Assembly (NCBI GenBank): GCA_029204225.1
Contig: CM055100.1
Location: 7,392,713-7,456,712 of the forward strand
Length of the DNA stretch: 64,000 bases
Source of the DNA: Diphasiastrum complanatum
Lineage: Eukaryota > Streptophyta > Lycopodiopsida > Lycopodiales > Lycopodiaceae
Direction: 5' to 3'
Part shown: piece by piece, positions 54,360-64,000 of the stretch
Layout: every line of letters begins with the position of its first letter
Position numbering within the stretch: position 1 is the stretch's first letter
Notes under the pieces: model-generated
The model's input: the letters and a program-made list of their open reading frames with translations, nothing else
Database searches by the model: none
Told to the model about the DNA's origin: nothing
Program-made: the position numbers and the translations under genes

Positions 54360-55374
54360 CATCACTTGTCATTAGTGTCGTAATGAACAAGTTTGAACTC
54401 TCACCTACATCATCCTCGTATTGATCATCATCAAATTGATGTTGATCAACATAATTGCCTACCTGCCATTTGCCTTTCCATTGAGCTGACTCATTTTGTT
54501 TCTTGAAGCACTCACGCTCCCAATGACCAAGTTTGTTGCAATATCAACAATTCCCAAGTGTCCTCTACCTTGGATTGTTGGGTCCTTGACCTCAACCTTG
54601 ATGCCAATTGCCTCGATTTGGGCCATCATTGGATTGTTCTTGGAATTATTGGAACGATCCACTATTTGAGTTTCCACCTCTTGATTGTTGTCTTGTTCTT
54701 CCTACAAAAGCAATCCACCTAAATCTTCATAGGTTGGAAGATTCTCCCGTGTGGTTATACTTGTTTCAAACATCTGATGTGACTCACTCAAATTGTTCAA
54801 TGTCAATTACATGATCTCACGATTCTGAACTCAAAGCAATCCACCTTACTCTTCATAGGCTAGAAGATTCTCCCATGTGACTGTACTTGTTACAAACATT
54901 TGATGTGACTCACTCAAACTATTCAATGTCAATTGTATGATCTCACAATCCTAAACTCGCTCTCCAATGATGACTAATTGATCACGGATCTCATTTACCT
55001 TCAATAGGTGATCGACAATGGTTGCACCATCATCCATTCGGAATGTGTGCAGCTTTGTCTTCAGAAAATAACACTTGAGATGTGTTTGTCATTTCAAACA
55101 ATGCCTTCAAGATATCCCAAGTTTCTTTTGGTCCTTCTGAATCTAAAATGTAAGGAATAATTGCATATATAATTGATAAGTTGATCACATTTTGTGCTTT
55201 CTGATTTCTCCTGTCAAATGCATGTTGATCTTCTTCAATTAATGGCCTTGTCTCTTAACTTGTCACGATCTCCCATAGTTCCTTTTCCATCAAAATGTTC
55301 TTCTCCAAACTACGTAGTTGCTGGCTCCTACCAATTTGCTTGACTCATTGAGAACACTCTCGCTTAGAGTTGCC
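54360..55374 (-). pseudogene. copia F gag
   Basis: Minus-strand gag from an ATG near 55374 (MATLSESVLNESSKLVGASNY, a copia gag opening) through many stops to a zinc knuckle, YCNKLGHWEREC, near 54500-54545, in which the first cysteine pair is damaged. It ends in an acidic linker next to the solo LTR. It contains a 127-base tandem duplication (54711-54964). Confidence 0.82.
54711..54964. repeat. 127-bp tandem duplication in copia F gag
   Basis: 54711-54837 and 54838-54964 match closely (both begin CAATCCACCT and contain GAAGATTCTCCC and TGATGTGACTCACTCAAA). 127 is not a multiple of three, so it shifts the frame. Confidence 0.9.
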
Positions 55375-55475
55375 ATTACTACATAGATAAGTCCGGATCA
55401 CAAAAATGACTCAATCTGAACACAAAACTTGTCTCCAAATTTTTTTTCCTAGACCTTAAAACCGTATATCCTTGG

Positions 55476-55495
55476 TTGTACACCTGATATCAATT
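55476..55495 (-). other. Possible degenerate primer-binding site of copia F
   Basis: Coding strand TTGATATCAGGTGTAC, resembling TGGTATCAGAGC with changes, about 100 bases upstream of the gag ATG. Confidence 0.45.
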
Positions 55496-56017
55496 CAGCA
55501 CGCACACGGTACTGTTGGGATTGTGTCACGACAGCGCAGAGGCGTAGCAGAATCCTCGATACATGTAACTACGTCTATCGAATTCAGATAAACAACGATA
55601 AATCGAAGTCTGTCTTACTTGATTAGTTTCAAAGTCGCTGATCTAGACAGTCGATTCCATAGCCATGCACAAGTATTTTAGTTTCAGATTTAGCTTTTTG
55701 AAAGCGATTTTGATGCGATTATTAGAGTGACAGATCAAGCATTGCTGTCAGTCATATGAAATGATTTAATCTACGAGTAAGTTTATCTGCGAGGATGAAT
55801 CTATTTGACAATAAAAATGAAATAAGCATTCAACATACACAGCCTAGATTATTGGAAATTTGATAGATTATTTGTCTCCAAACAATGTAACTATTTCATT
55901 ACCTTCCTAAAAAGAGAGAACATGCTTCTCAAAATCTATCTCAGGATGTTTATTAATTAACCACTCGTATCCTAGAAATATGTCTGTACGTGCTAAATCT
56001 AAAACATGGAAATCAAT
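55496..56017 (-). repeat. Probable 5' LTR of copia F
   Basis: Lies where the LTR should be. Its inner part (GTGTCACGACAGCGCAGAGG, then ATCCTCGAT) recalls the element D LTR layout (GGGTGCACGTGAGCGGCAGC, then CTCGAGGATT). The outer edge was not found. Confidence 0.45.
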
Positions 56018-57240
56018 TTACTCTCTATAATCTTGGATCCAAACTAAGAGTCTTGGAACTTTAACATCCCATGTCTCCAACTCTGCACCTGAAGCTAGAT
56101 ATACTTGATATCTATGGTTACTGGCTTCAGTTTCCAAGCCGAGTCTCTGCACAAGACTAGAGTTAATGAGATTATGAGTAGATCTATTGTCCACTAAAAT
56201 ACTAACTTTGTGTCCTTTAACAGTGCCTTTCAAACGAAATAATTCATTTGGCAAAAATGAAGCAGTACTAAAAGAACAATCACACTCACAATTAACCTTA
56301 TTTATTTCCAACTTAAGATTTTCTTTACTAGGCATCTTAGTAACTTGAGATGCGCCTTTCTTCGTTCTGGGCAAAATTTCATAACGTGTCCAGGCTAACT
56401 ACAATGGAAACACACATTGGTCCTTCTAGATTTTTTCCAAGACAAATGTTTCTTTTGTCTAAACTCAGATGCAGCTTGATCTAGTTCGTCGAAATCACTT
56501 GGATTTTTTACTCCCACGAACTCTTGTCATTCCTTTCTTCTGGCTGAGTCTGGATGATCCAGATGGATTAGCCTGTAATTGCCTTCTAGATGAAACCATT
56601 GTGGAATCATACGCTTTTGCGACTCGTACAATGTCATCAAAAGTTTGAAGCACATTACATTTGCACTCACTTTAATAATCTGTAGGCAGACCTAGGATAA
56701 ATTGCCATAGTGCCGGTTTTGCATCGAACGAGAGAACTTTATTCCATAAATCCATAAAATCTTGTAAATACAAGTCCAAACTCCGAGTACCTTTTTTGTA
56801 GTTGACAAATCTTTGGTAAAAGTCTGAGTCGTCTACAACCACAAATGACTTTTTGAACACTTCCATGAACTCTTCCCATGTGGTAGGTTTTGGTTGTAGG
56901 TCACGCCACCACGACAAAGCTTTCCCTTGGAAGAACAAAATAATACACTCAATCTTTTTTTTTTTCAGGAATTTCGTGTAGATTAAAATAACCGATCCAC
57001 TTGGTTAACCAATCATCTACAATCTCAGGTTTTTTCTCTTTCTTCTTCCCCAAAAATAGTTCAGGCTGAAAGCCTAAATTTGGTGCAGAGAGAGCTTTCA
57101 CTTGATTCAACAACACTTCCATCTGTTGATTCCTGTTGTTTATCTCATTAAGCGCTTAGCTTAAACTTGACAAATCTGCAGATAGGTAGGCATAGGCACC
57201 TGACCATCGAGAGTTGCATTTGCATTATCTTTGCCATATT
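56018..57240 (-). pseudogene. Ty3/gypsy element G: gag and protease
   Basis: Minus strand. The gag core (56672-56938) has MFFQGKALSWWRDL and WEEFMEVFKKSF, the standard retrotransposon gag signature, then YKKGTRSLDLYLQDF. A knuckle reading CFHCS-PGHVMKFC with an internal stop lies near 56365-56410. The protease (56018-56374) has GHKVSILVDNRSTHNLINSSLV, in which the usual D-(S/N)-G triad reads D-N-R. The gag start is probably near 57240, preceded by Gln/Asn-rich codons. Reverse transcriptase and integrase are missing. Confidence 0.85.
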
Positions 57241-58992
57241 GATTTCTTGAAACGTAAAATTAGCTTAATTAGTCAAGATCCAAATCATCAACTAACAAGT
57301 GAAATATTTTGAGACCTTCATAACTGGCCGATATTACTCAACAAGATCTTTTATGCACTTAAGCAAATTTTGTTATATCAACATCAGAATGATTTAAACA
57401 ACAACAACTTCTAGGACCAAGTCTAAAAAATTACAAAAAACTGGGATTCTCGAAATTTGTTCGAAATGGACCAACTGTGAAAATCAATTAAGAAGATCAA
57501 TCTATCAGATTCACAGAAACTGTCACATATCAAAATCATTTCAAAACATCCTGCATGCATCAAACTTGGCATGCATTAGCTTTTTCAAAAAAATAATTTT
57601 TTTTTGTAAATAGCCTAACCACTAGGAAATTGACTAGAATTACCGAAAATAGCTTCATGTAAGAAATCTACTGATCAATCTACTGAGTACGCATGCAACA
57701 TGCATCCAAGCATGCATACAGGTCTATCCATACATTTCCATCAATAGACAAGCACTACACTGAGTTGCATGCATGCATCAGAACATTTCAAAATTTTTGC
57801 AAATTCTAGTTCAAAAATTGCCAAACTCCTGGCAGCCATAACTTTCTCTAAAGGACACCAAATTGGTCACTGTAAAGCACAATACATAGGGAGAGTGGGT
57901 CTACAAGGCACTTGCCACATCACCCTGCCACCTAGGCTGCACACGTGCGAGCAGTAAATTGCCAAGATTCAGGTGGTAGGGAGCACTTTCTAAAGGTGGT
58001 ATCATCAAAACTTCAACTCCAATCCAATAAGCATCAAATCAGAGGTGACAAGCACTCTACTAAGTTTATTAGAGAGGCATAGAAGCTTCTAACAAGTCCA
58101 GCAAGCAATCATAAGCCTAGATCATGCAAAAAATGCTTTTGGCCTCCTTCAACAAGCAAAACTTCAACACAATGGTGCCTAAGCCTCACACAACCAAATT
58201 GGATGCATGATGGCTCAAAATAGAGGAAATCCATCATATCTTTAAGCCTGTAATGAGAACCAATAGGTTCAGACCCCCATTTGATAGGTATTCATGCCCA
58301 AAAATTTCCAATTTTTTTTTTCTAATGCTTTGAGCCCCCTAATGGTGTCCAATCCTAACGAATCATGAAAGCCTTAGGACAGCTTCATTGCACCTTTGAA
58401 AATGTGCATACAATATATTGGATATGAATTTTGAGATCTCCCACAAAATTTGTCCAAAAATCATCAAAAGCCATGTTTTTGGACCAATTTTGACCAAAAT
58501 TTGTGGGTCAAATCCACGCAATCTGATCCTAATCCCTATAAACCCATTACATGCAAGCATTAAAAGTTCTTATTTTAGTCAGAATGGATTCTATAGCCCA
58601 TTTGTAGTCCAAATTTTTTTGGTCCAAAATCACTATCTAATCAACCTTTTGACTATTCAAAAATCATGCAATCATTGGATCCAATTATTAATGACTGTAA
58701 AACAAAAATTACAATCTGAAAAACGTACTACATCAGTACCTATGATCAATTCCAAGCAAAGAACATGAATTCTAGGTGAAAATTTGACTAAGACCATAAA
58801 AAATCCTATGATTACCTTCAAAATTCATGGAGCAAATCCACAATTATGATCATTAGGCTGAAAGTACACCAAGGATATGAGAAGCCACCTACTTGGATGT
58901 GAATTCCACCACCTCTAAGCAAAAGCAAAGAGATACACCATAAAAAAAGCAAAAATCCAAGATCCTCAAGCCCCACCTCCTGATTGATGTGA
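57241..58992 (-). other. Long leader or unassigned region between gypsy G gag and primer site
   Basis: About 1.75 kb with no recognised coding sequence. Contains CACACGTGCG near 57940. It could be the 5' leader of element G, unusually long, or include another insertion. Confidence 0.45.
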
Positions 58993-59004
58993 TCCAAGCT
59001 CTGA
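58993..59004 (-). other. Primer-binding site, probably of gypsy G
   Basis: GCTCTGACACCA on the plus strand; coding strand TGGTGTCAGAGC, one base from the tRNA-iMet site. The LTR that should lie to its right is cut off after about 40 bases. Confidence 0.65.
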
Positions 59005-59044
59005 CACCACTATAACAATCACCAAGTGAAGATCTTCAAGAATC

Positions 59045-59690
59045 TTGTCACATGCAAACAGTCTCTTTCCACTCAACCTTGGACTAAAACTATCAAAGAA
59101 ACAGTCTCCTCAAACTGAGGCAAAAAAGGAGGAGATGAAGTGCTACCCATTTCAATCTATCATCGGCTCACTGATGTACGCAATGATCTGCACGCAACCA
59201 GACCTTGCATATTTGATCAGTACACTCAGCCGGTTCCTGTCAAATCCAGGCATAGCTCATTGGAAAGCGCTAACAAAGGTCATGAAGTACATTCAAGCAA
59301 CGACAACTCTTAGCATCTGCTATGGAGGCAACCAAACTGCCAATATCCTTGAAGCCTACACAGATGCGGATTGGACAGAAGATGTCAACACCAGATAATC
59401 AACTTCTGGATTTGTATTTTTATACAACCAAGGCCCAATCTCGTGGAACAGCCGGAAGCAGACCTCAGTTGCATTATCATCAACAAAATCCGAATACATA
59501 GCTGCCATAAATGCAACCAAAGAGGCGATCTGGCGTAGGCAACTGCTCGCAGACCTCAATCTTGCACAACCACTTCCTACAACAATCTATTTTGACAATC
59601 AAAGCACAATAGCGCTATCTCTCAATCCGAGATTTCACTCTCGAAGCAAACATATAGAAATCAAGTATCACTACCTTAGAGAGAGAGAGT
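59045..59690 (+). pseudogene. copia D-like RT end and RNase H
   Basis: Plus-strand relative of element D. It opens with LKLSKKQSPQTE and YPFQSIIGSLMYAM (matching 6807-7082), then PDLAYLISTLSRFL and AYTDADWTED. After a TAA at 59396 it continues in frame with STSGFVFLYNQG, TKSEYIAAINATKEA, FDNQSTIALS and SKHIEIKYHYLRE, the end of RNase H. This is the part element D lacks. It joins another copia reverse transcriptase start near 59690 without an LTR between. Confidence 0.9.
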
Positions 59691-60432
59691 GCACATCCAT
59701 TGGATGCAAATGGATCTTCAAGATGAAGACTAACCAAATGGATCTATCAATAAGCATAAGGCAAGGTTGGTGGCCAAGGGATATGCACAAGAACATGGTA
59801 TTGACTATGATGAGACATTTGCACCTGTGACAAATATGCTAAGCATTTGGGTCATCATCTCTCTTGCTATTCTTTTTGGATGGGATCTATGGAAAATGGA
59901 CATTTCAAATTCATTCTTGAATGCTGATCTTGAGGAGGAAGTATACATGGAGCAACCCGAGAGCTACATTTCATCTACAAAGCCAAATCATATGTGTCTT
60001 CTACAAAAGAGTCTTTATGGTCTTAAGCAAGCACCAAGGAGTTGGTATGCCAAGCTTAACACATTTTTACTCTCTCAAAATTTTATTATGAGTGAGTATG
60101 ATCATTCATTGTATTTTAGATTTTCTGGAAATGATGTTACTATCTTGCTAATCTATGTGGATGATATCAGCTTGAGTGGAGGAAACAACCAAGATGTTGA
60201 TGATATCAAGAGTGCTCTCAAGAAGGAGTTTGAGGTGCATGATCTTGGTCATTTGCATAACATTTTAGGAATAGAAGTGATTAGATCTTCTCAATCTACT
60301 TTCATTTGTCAAGAGAAATATGCTAATTCTATTCTAAAGAGATTTCATATGGTAGATGCAAAATCTTGTGATACACCTATGGAGTCAAATGTAAAGCTAG
60401 CTATAAGAGGTAATGAAAGATCCTTCCATTAG
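59691..60432 (+). pseudogene. copia H reverse transcriptase fragment
   Basis: Starts at the conserved RT opening GCKWIFKMKT, shifts frame by one near 59745, then reads open from 59767: VAKGYAQEHGIDYDETFAPV, DISNSFLNADLEEEVYMEQP, LYGLKQAPRSWY, active site LLIYVDDISLS near 60150-60180, and LHNILGIEVIRSS. It ends after NERSFH at 60432, where unrelated sequence begins, so the RT C-terminus and RNase H are absent. More similar to copies 1/2 than to D. Confidence 0.92.
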
Positions 60433-60727
60433 CGCCTTTTTTGAATAAAAAAATGCCTCTTTACTAATTATAATTAGTGTTAATGATGCCAGGTGTACCA
60501 ATAAAAGTGTGACAAATGAGGTGGGATGGTCCATATGACATGGCAAATTCAAATATTAGACTGTGGACCCACATGTTACACTTCTTAATGTTAACCCTAC
60601 ATTAACTCTACAAAGAGCAATAACTACACTTGACAGCCCTAGAAAATAGCATTAACTACACCTTTAGTATATCCATCACATAGACTTCACCTAGGGGAGA
60701 ACTTACCTATTTACCCAAGCAAAAGTT
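60433..60727. other. No recognised gene
   Basis: AT-rich stretch after the copia H breakpoint; no repeat or domain recognised. Confidence 0.5.
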
Positions 60728-61111
60728 GTGAACCTACTTTCCACTACAACTATTCCTTTCTACAGTCCATCTCTCAATGACATTTCCTTATTCCCATTTT
60801 CTATTCTCAAGAGATCGTGTTTCTTTATCTTGTTATTATTCACTTTTTCTTGGTTAAAGTTAGGACATTATCTCTTATCAAATATATCATTTACATCAGA
60901 CATCATGACTTCTAGCCAGCCAAGGAAGCCAAAAAACCAATTAAATTTTGTTGTTGCACAAATCAAAGACTCCAATGGGCATTGGGTGCCTACGACACTT
61001 TCAACTCTTGATTGGATCCTCCCTTTGGAAAAGGAATTCACAAAGTTGCAAAGAGAAAATGAAACAATCAAGACTACCATTGTGAAGGTAGAATTCATGA
61101 ATTCAAAATAG
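60728..61111 (+). CDS. Unassigned open frame (127 codons)
   Basis: I do not recognise this protein. The first ATG gives a hydrophobic start (about residues 15-52, rich in Phe, Leu, Ser); a second ATG at 60905 begins TSSQPRKPKNQLNFVVAQIK followed by a hydrophilic part with LEKEFTKLQRENETIKTTI, which looks like a short coiled coil. The second start gives a more protein-like composition. Similar-looking coding continues in another frame after 61112 (RVQHVYMLQDIFLDTTVDGR), which suggests an intron or a frameshift. It could be part of a decayed gene or an unlisted transposon. Confidence 0.3.
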   Translation: MNLLSTTTIPFYSPSLNDISLFPFSILKRSCFFILLLFTFSWLKLGHYLLSNISFTSDIMTSSQPRKPKNQLNFVVAQIKDSNGHWVPTTLSTLDWILPLEKEFTKLQRENETIKTTIVKVEFMNSK

Positions 61112-61392
61112 ATCATCATGGAGATTTCCTTGCTAGAGTACAACATGTGTACATGCTTCAAGATATTTTCTTGGACACGACAGTTGATGGTAGAAGCATA
61201 CCTCCACATTGTAAGTTTTACATCCTTTATTGTCATGTAAATTTTGTATTATGAATATTGTTGCATTGTTTTACTAAATAGTGACCATACTAATTGCGCT
61301 TGTGTAGATGTTTTTCCTTCAAATAGCTTCGAGTGGCAACATGTAAAGTCATTTAAAGGAAAAAATTTCATCATACATTAAAATTTGGTGAA

Positions 61393-62074
61393 TTGATATA
61401 CGGTGGTCTTTCGTCTTTGGCTCTCACTAAGATGGGTATCTACTTTTATGATCACATGTACGAAGTTCCAAAAAGGAACTTTGGCCATGGAAAATTAGTA
61501 TCCATTTTTGAACCTACAAATAATTATCATAAGTGGCCCTATGTTGATCAATGGACTATTGAATTAACAAAGACACAACTTGTGAGAGAGATTACTAACA
61601 TTTGGTTCTAAACAAGTGTTTCTACCAATCACTTTATTTGTTGCGATATTCAAAGAAATTCCATTTACAAAAACCAATACAATGTGGGCATGGAAAGTGG
61701 CAGAGGTCTCATTGTTGGATAATGTACTTACCTCTTGGGATTCAAGGGAAGTAGAACACAAAGGGAATCTGATAAGATATAATCTTTGTCGTGAAATAAT
61801 GGCAATAAGATATCACATTTCACGTCAAACATGCTCTTTCAGTTTCGTTTATAGGCGGGTAAAGTTTGGTCATAGTCGATGGGATGCGTTGGACGCTGAC
61901 ATGAGAGAGCAAGATGTGGAACTATTTATCCATCTCCCACATGATGAAATAAGTGAAGTGCGTGTCAACGATGGGTGGAATCCAGAAGATTTACGAGCTC
62001 TACTTGAATTGACATTTGCTGATGTGCCCACAAATTTCATCTTCAATATTGACGGACAAAATGTATGTCTTTAG
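61393..62074 (+). pseudogene. Unassigned coding region in two frames
   Basis: Two adjacent open pieces: 61393-61611 (LALTKMGIYFYDHMYEVPKR, FEPTNNYHKWPYVDQWTIEL) and 61616-62074 (152 codons; MWAWKVAEVSLLDNVLTSWD, YNLCREIMAIRYHISRQTC, KFGHSRWDALDADMREQDVE, LLELTFADVPTNFIFNIDGQ). Composition, with Trp, Cys and balanced charges, looks like genuine protein rather than chance. I know no family with these motifs. The change of frame at 61611 with a TAA suggests a broken gene, though a short intron is possible. No LTR, terminal repeat or polymerase motif was found nearby. Confidence 0.35.
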
Positions 62075-62928
62075 ATTACTTTTTTATAATCCGCTTTGTT
62101 TGGATTTTTGTGCACGATGTCTAACATTTGTAGCAACGATTGATATATTGTTAATACTAGTGTGTAATTTTGCACATTAGGAGAAGTGAGAAAGGACCAT
62201 ACTTGCAATTCGCTTATAAATTCTACTACATTAAAAATTCAGTGGGACTAATGTGCTTTTATACATCACCGTACTATGATAGCAGTCTTTGTGAATTTAT
62301 TTGGAAAATGCATGTACTGGAATGCGTTGTTATGCCATGCTGAGAATAACAAAGACAATATGGAGGACAACATTTTTGTTTTGAATATTGATCTCCAATT
62401 GAACTTTATAAAGGCCAGTCCAGACAATAAAGTTGTCAATGAGGCAAATCATTCAAGGACCTGCAACCTAGCAAGCAAGCTCATATTAGAAAGGTTTGAA
62501 GTTTCTCTTTATTGCACATTTGCAGTACTTTAGTATAATATTATAGTTAAATTTAGCCATTTTTTGAGATCTTATAATATCCACATGGACATCAAAGAGA
62601 GTCCAATGTTGGGTTTTTATTACATTAAAACCAAACCAAGTCAATTCAAGTTAGCGAAGCCACATACTCAAATAATGATATTTTGCCTACAACAATAATT
62701 TGTGTATTATCAGCTAGACAAGCCATTCGATCGTAACTTTGGTAATTTCTATTTTTTAATGGCTAGTCTTGCCACTTGCTATAGATAGTGGTAGTCTTAA
62801 TTACCACAGTTCAATACTCCACTTACAAGAACATCAAGAACCAAGAATATTGTATGTTATTCACTTTAAATTCTTTTATTAAGGTGTCTGATTAGATAAC
62901 TGTTGTGTGACCATTTGCATTATAATAT
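62075..62928. other. No recognised gene; one short open frame
   Basis: 62276-62533 is open for 85 codons without recognisable domains; it may belong with the unassigned frames upstream. Confidence 0.4.
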
Positions 62929-64000
62929 ATAAGAAAGGATATAAGAAAGATTAATTATTATTTTACGATCATGAGAGTTGACGAACTGATTTTATCAACA
63001 ATACCAATGTTGTAGGAATAGAATGGAAATGAAAACTTAATTATAGCTATGTCTAGTTGACGAACTAAGTTCAACAAGATTGTTGTCTTGATAAAAGTAT
63101 TGTAATATGTTGAAAATCATCAATTGCTTTCAATGAAAGTGCCCACATCTAACATTATAGCCATGTTGTCTTTATATTTCACAAAGCGAATTCAAAAAAA
63201 TTCCAACAACCAATTACACTAAACTTTTATGATTGTTTATAGTAAAACGCTATTTATTTATGTAGTAACCATGTGAAGAATAATAATTTTGCTTTACATT
63301 TAATGACAATGTTTTTATTATGACTGATAGCTGACGAACTCATTACCTATGGTTGTGATATAGAATGCAAACGATGAAATCATAACTATGTCCAGTTGAC
63401 GAACCAAGTTCACCAAGATTATTTCGAAAACGGCAGAAGTGTTGTCGTAATAATTATATGGTCAGTGTTATTGATAAGTACCAAGGGTCTTATGATGGCT
63501 ATTTTATTTAACAATATGTTAAATAATATATGTGTGAAAAGAACCAATTTATAAGAAAGGATATAAGAAAAAATAATAATTATTTTACTACTATTTCAGG
63601 ATTTATGTTTGCATGAGAGTTGAAAAACTAAGTTCGTCAACAATACCAATGTTGTAGGAATAGAATGGAAATGAAAACTTAATTATAGCTATGTCTAGTT
63701 GATGAACTAAGCTCAACAAGATTGTTGTCTTGATAAAAGTATATTGTTTTTGTAATATATTGAAAATCATCAATTGCTTTAAAGAAAAGTGCCCACATCT
63801 AACATTATAGCCATGTTGTTTTTATTTTTCACAAAGTGAGTTCCAAAAAATTCCAACAACCAATTACACTAAACGTTTATGATTATTTATAGTAAATGCT
63901 ATTTATTTATGTGGCAACCATGTGAAGAATAATAATTGCTTTATATTTTATGGCAATGGTTTTATTATGAGTGATAGCTGACAAACTCAGTTCGTAAACA
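62929..64000. repeat. Large tandem repeat (about 620-640 bp unit), running off the window
   Basis: 62929-63550 is repeated from 63551 to the window end with few differences (both start ATAAGAAAGGATATAAGAAA; both contain AATGTTGTAGGAATAGAATGG). Within the unit a shorter period of about 340 bases is visible: GTTGACGAACTAAGTTCA near 63056 and GTTGACGAACCAAGTTCA near 63397. The motif GTTGACGAAC also occurs in reverse complement as GTTCGTCAAC near 63625. AT-rich and non-coding. Confidence 0.9.

Overview
This is nuclear DNA of a seed plant, most likely a flowering plant with a large, repeat-rich genome. The evidence is: Ty1/copia elements whose primer-binding sites match plant initiator tRNA-Met (TGGTATCAGAGC), Ty3/gypsy debris, TTTAGGG-type repeats, a plant-type five-exon RPL13A gene, a single-exon plant NF-YB gene and a multi-exon plant subtilase relic. 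I cannot name the species. No prokaryotic or organellar genes, rRNA or tRNA genes, or CRISPR arrays were seen.

Layout. 1-16.6 kb is a nested stack. An old copia element (B, plus strand) is interrupted by a minus-strand copia (D, 5.9-10.3 kb) and, inside its RNase H region, by a young complete copia (copy 2, 10467-16625) with a perfect 5-bp target duplication. Copy 2 is nearly identical to copy 1 (1-5821) but inverted. Copy 1 and copy 2 carry different inactivating lesions. 16.6-26.8 kb holds more degraded retroelements: the 3' end of B, an LTR region, a copia gag (C), gypsy pol (J), an inverted gypsy gag (K), a 24-30 bp minisatellite and a copia end (E).

27.7-33.6 kb is the only clearly housekeeping gene, RPL13A (ribosomal protein uL13), on the minus strand. 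Its five exons join exactly in phase to 206 codons. Two introns are large and full of repeats, including a dead hAT transposase. Its upstream side is capped by a copia integrase fragment. 37.8-41.2 kb is a subtilisin-like protease pseudogene whose exon structure can still be read, but which has three in-frame stops, several frameshifts and a lost splice donor. 41.3-46 kb is gene-poor with very long GA tracts. 47118-47741 is an intact NF-YB transcription factor gene.

49.6-60.4 kb is again retroelement debris: gypsy RT/RNase H/integrase (L), an LTR end (M), copia F with a solo LTR inserted between gag and protease, gypsy gag (G) and a D-like copia fused to another copia RT. 60.4-62.5 kb has several unassigned open frames. 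62.9 kb to the window end is a large satellite-like tandem repeat.

Only RPL13A (cytosolic translation) and NF-YB (CCAAT-box transcription factor) look functional; they are unrelated and separately regulated. I found no new multi-gene system. The least explained parts are the open frames at 60.9-62.5 kb and the repeat that follows them.
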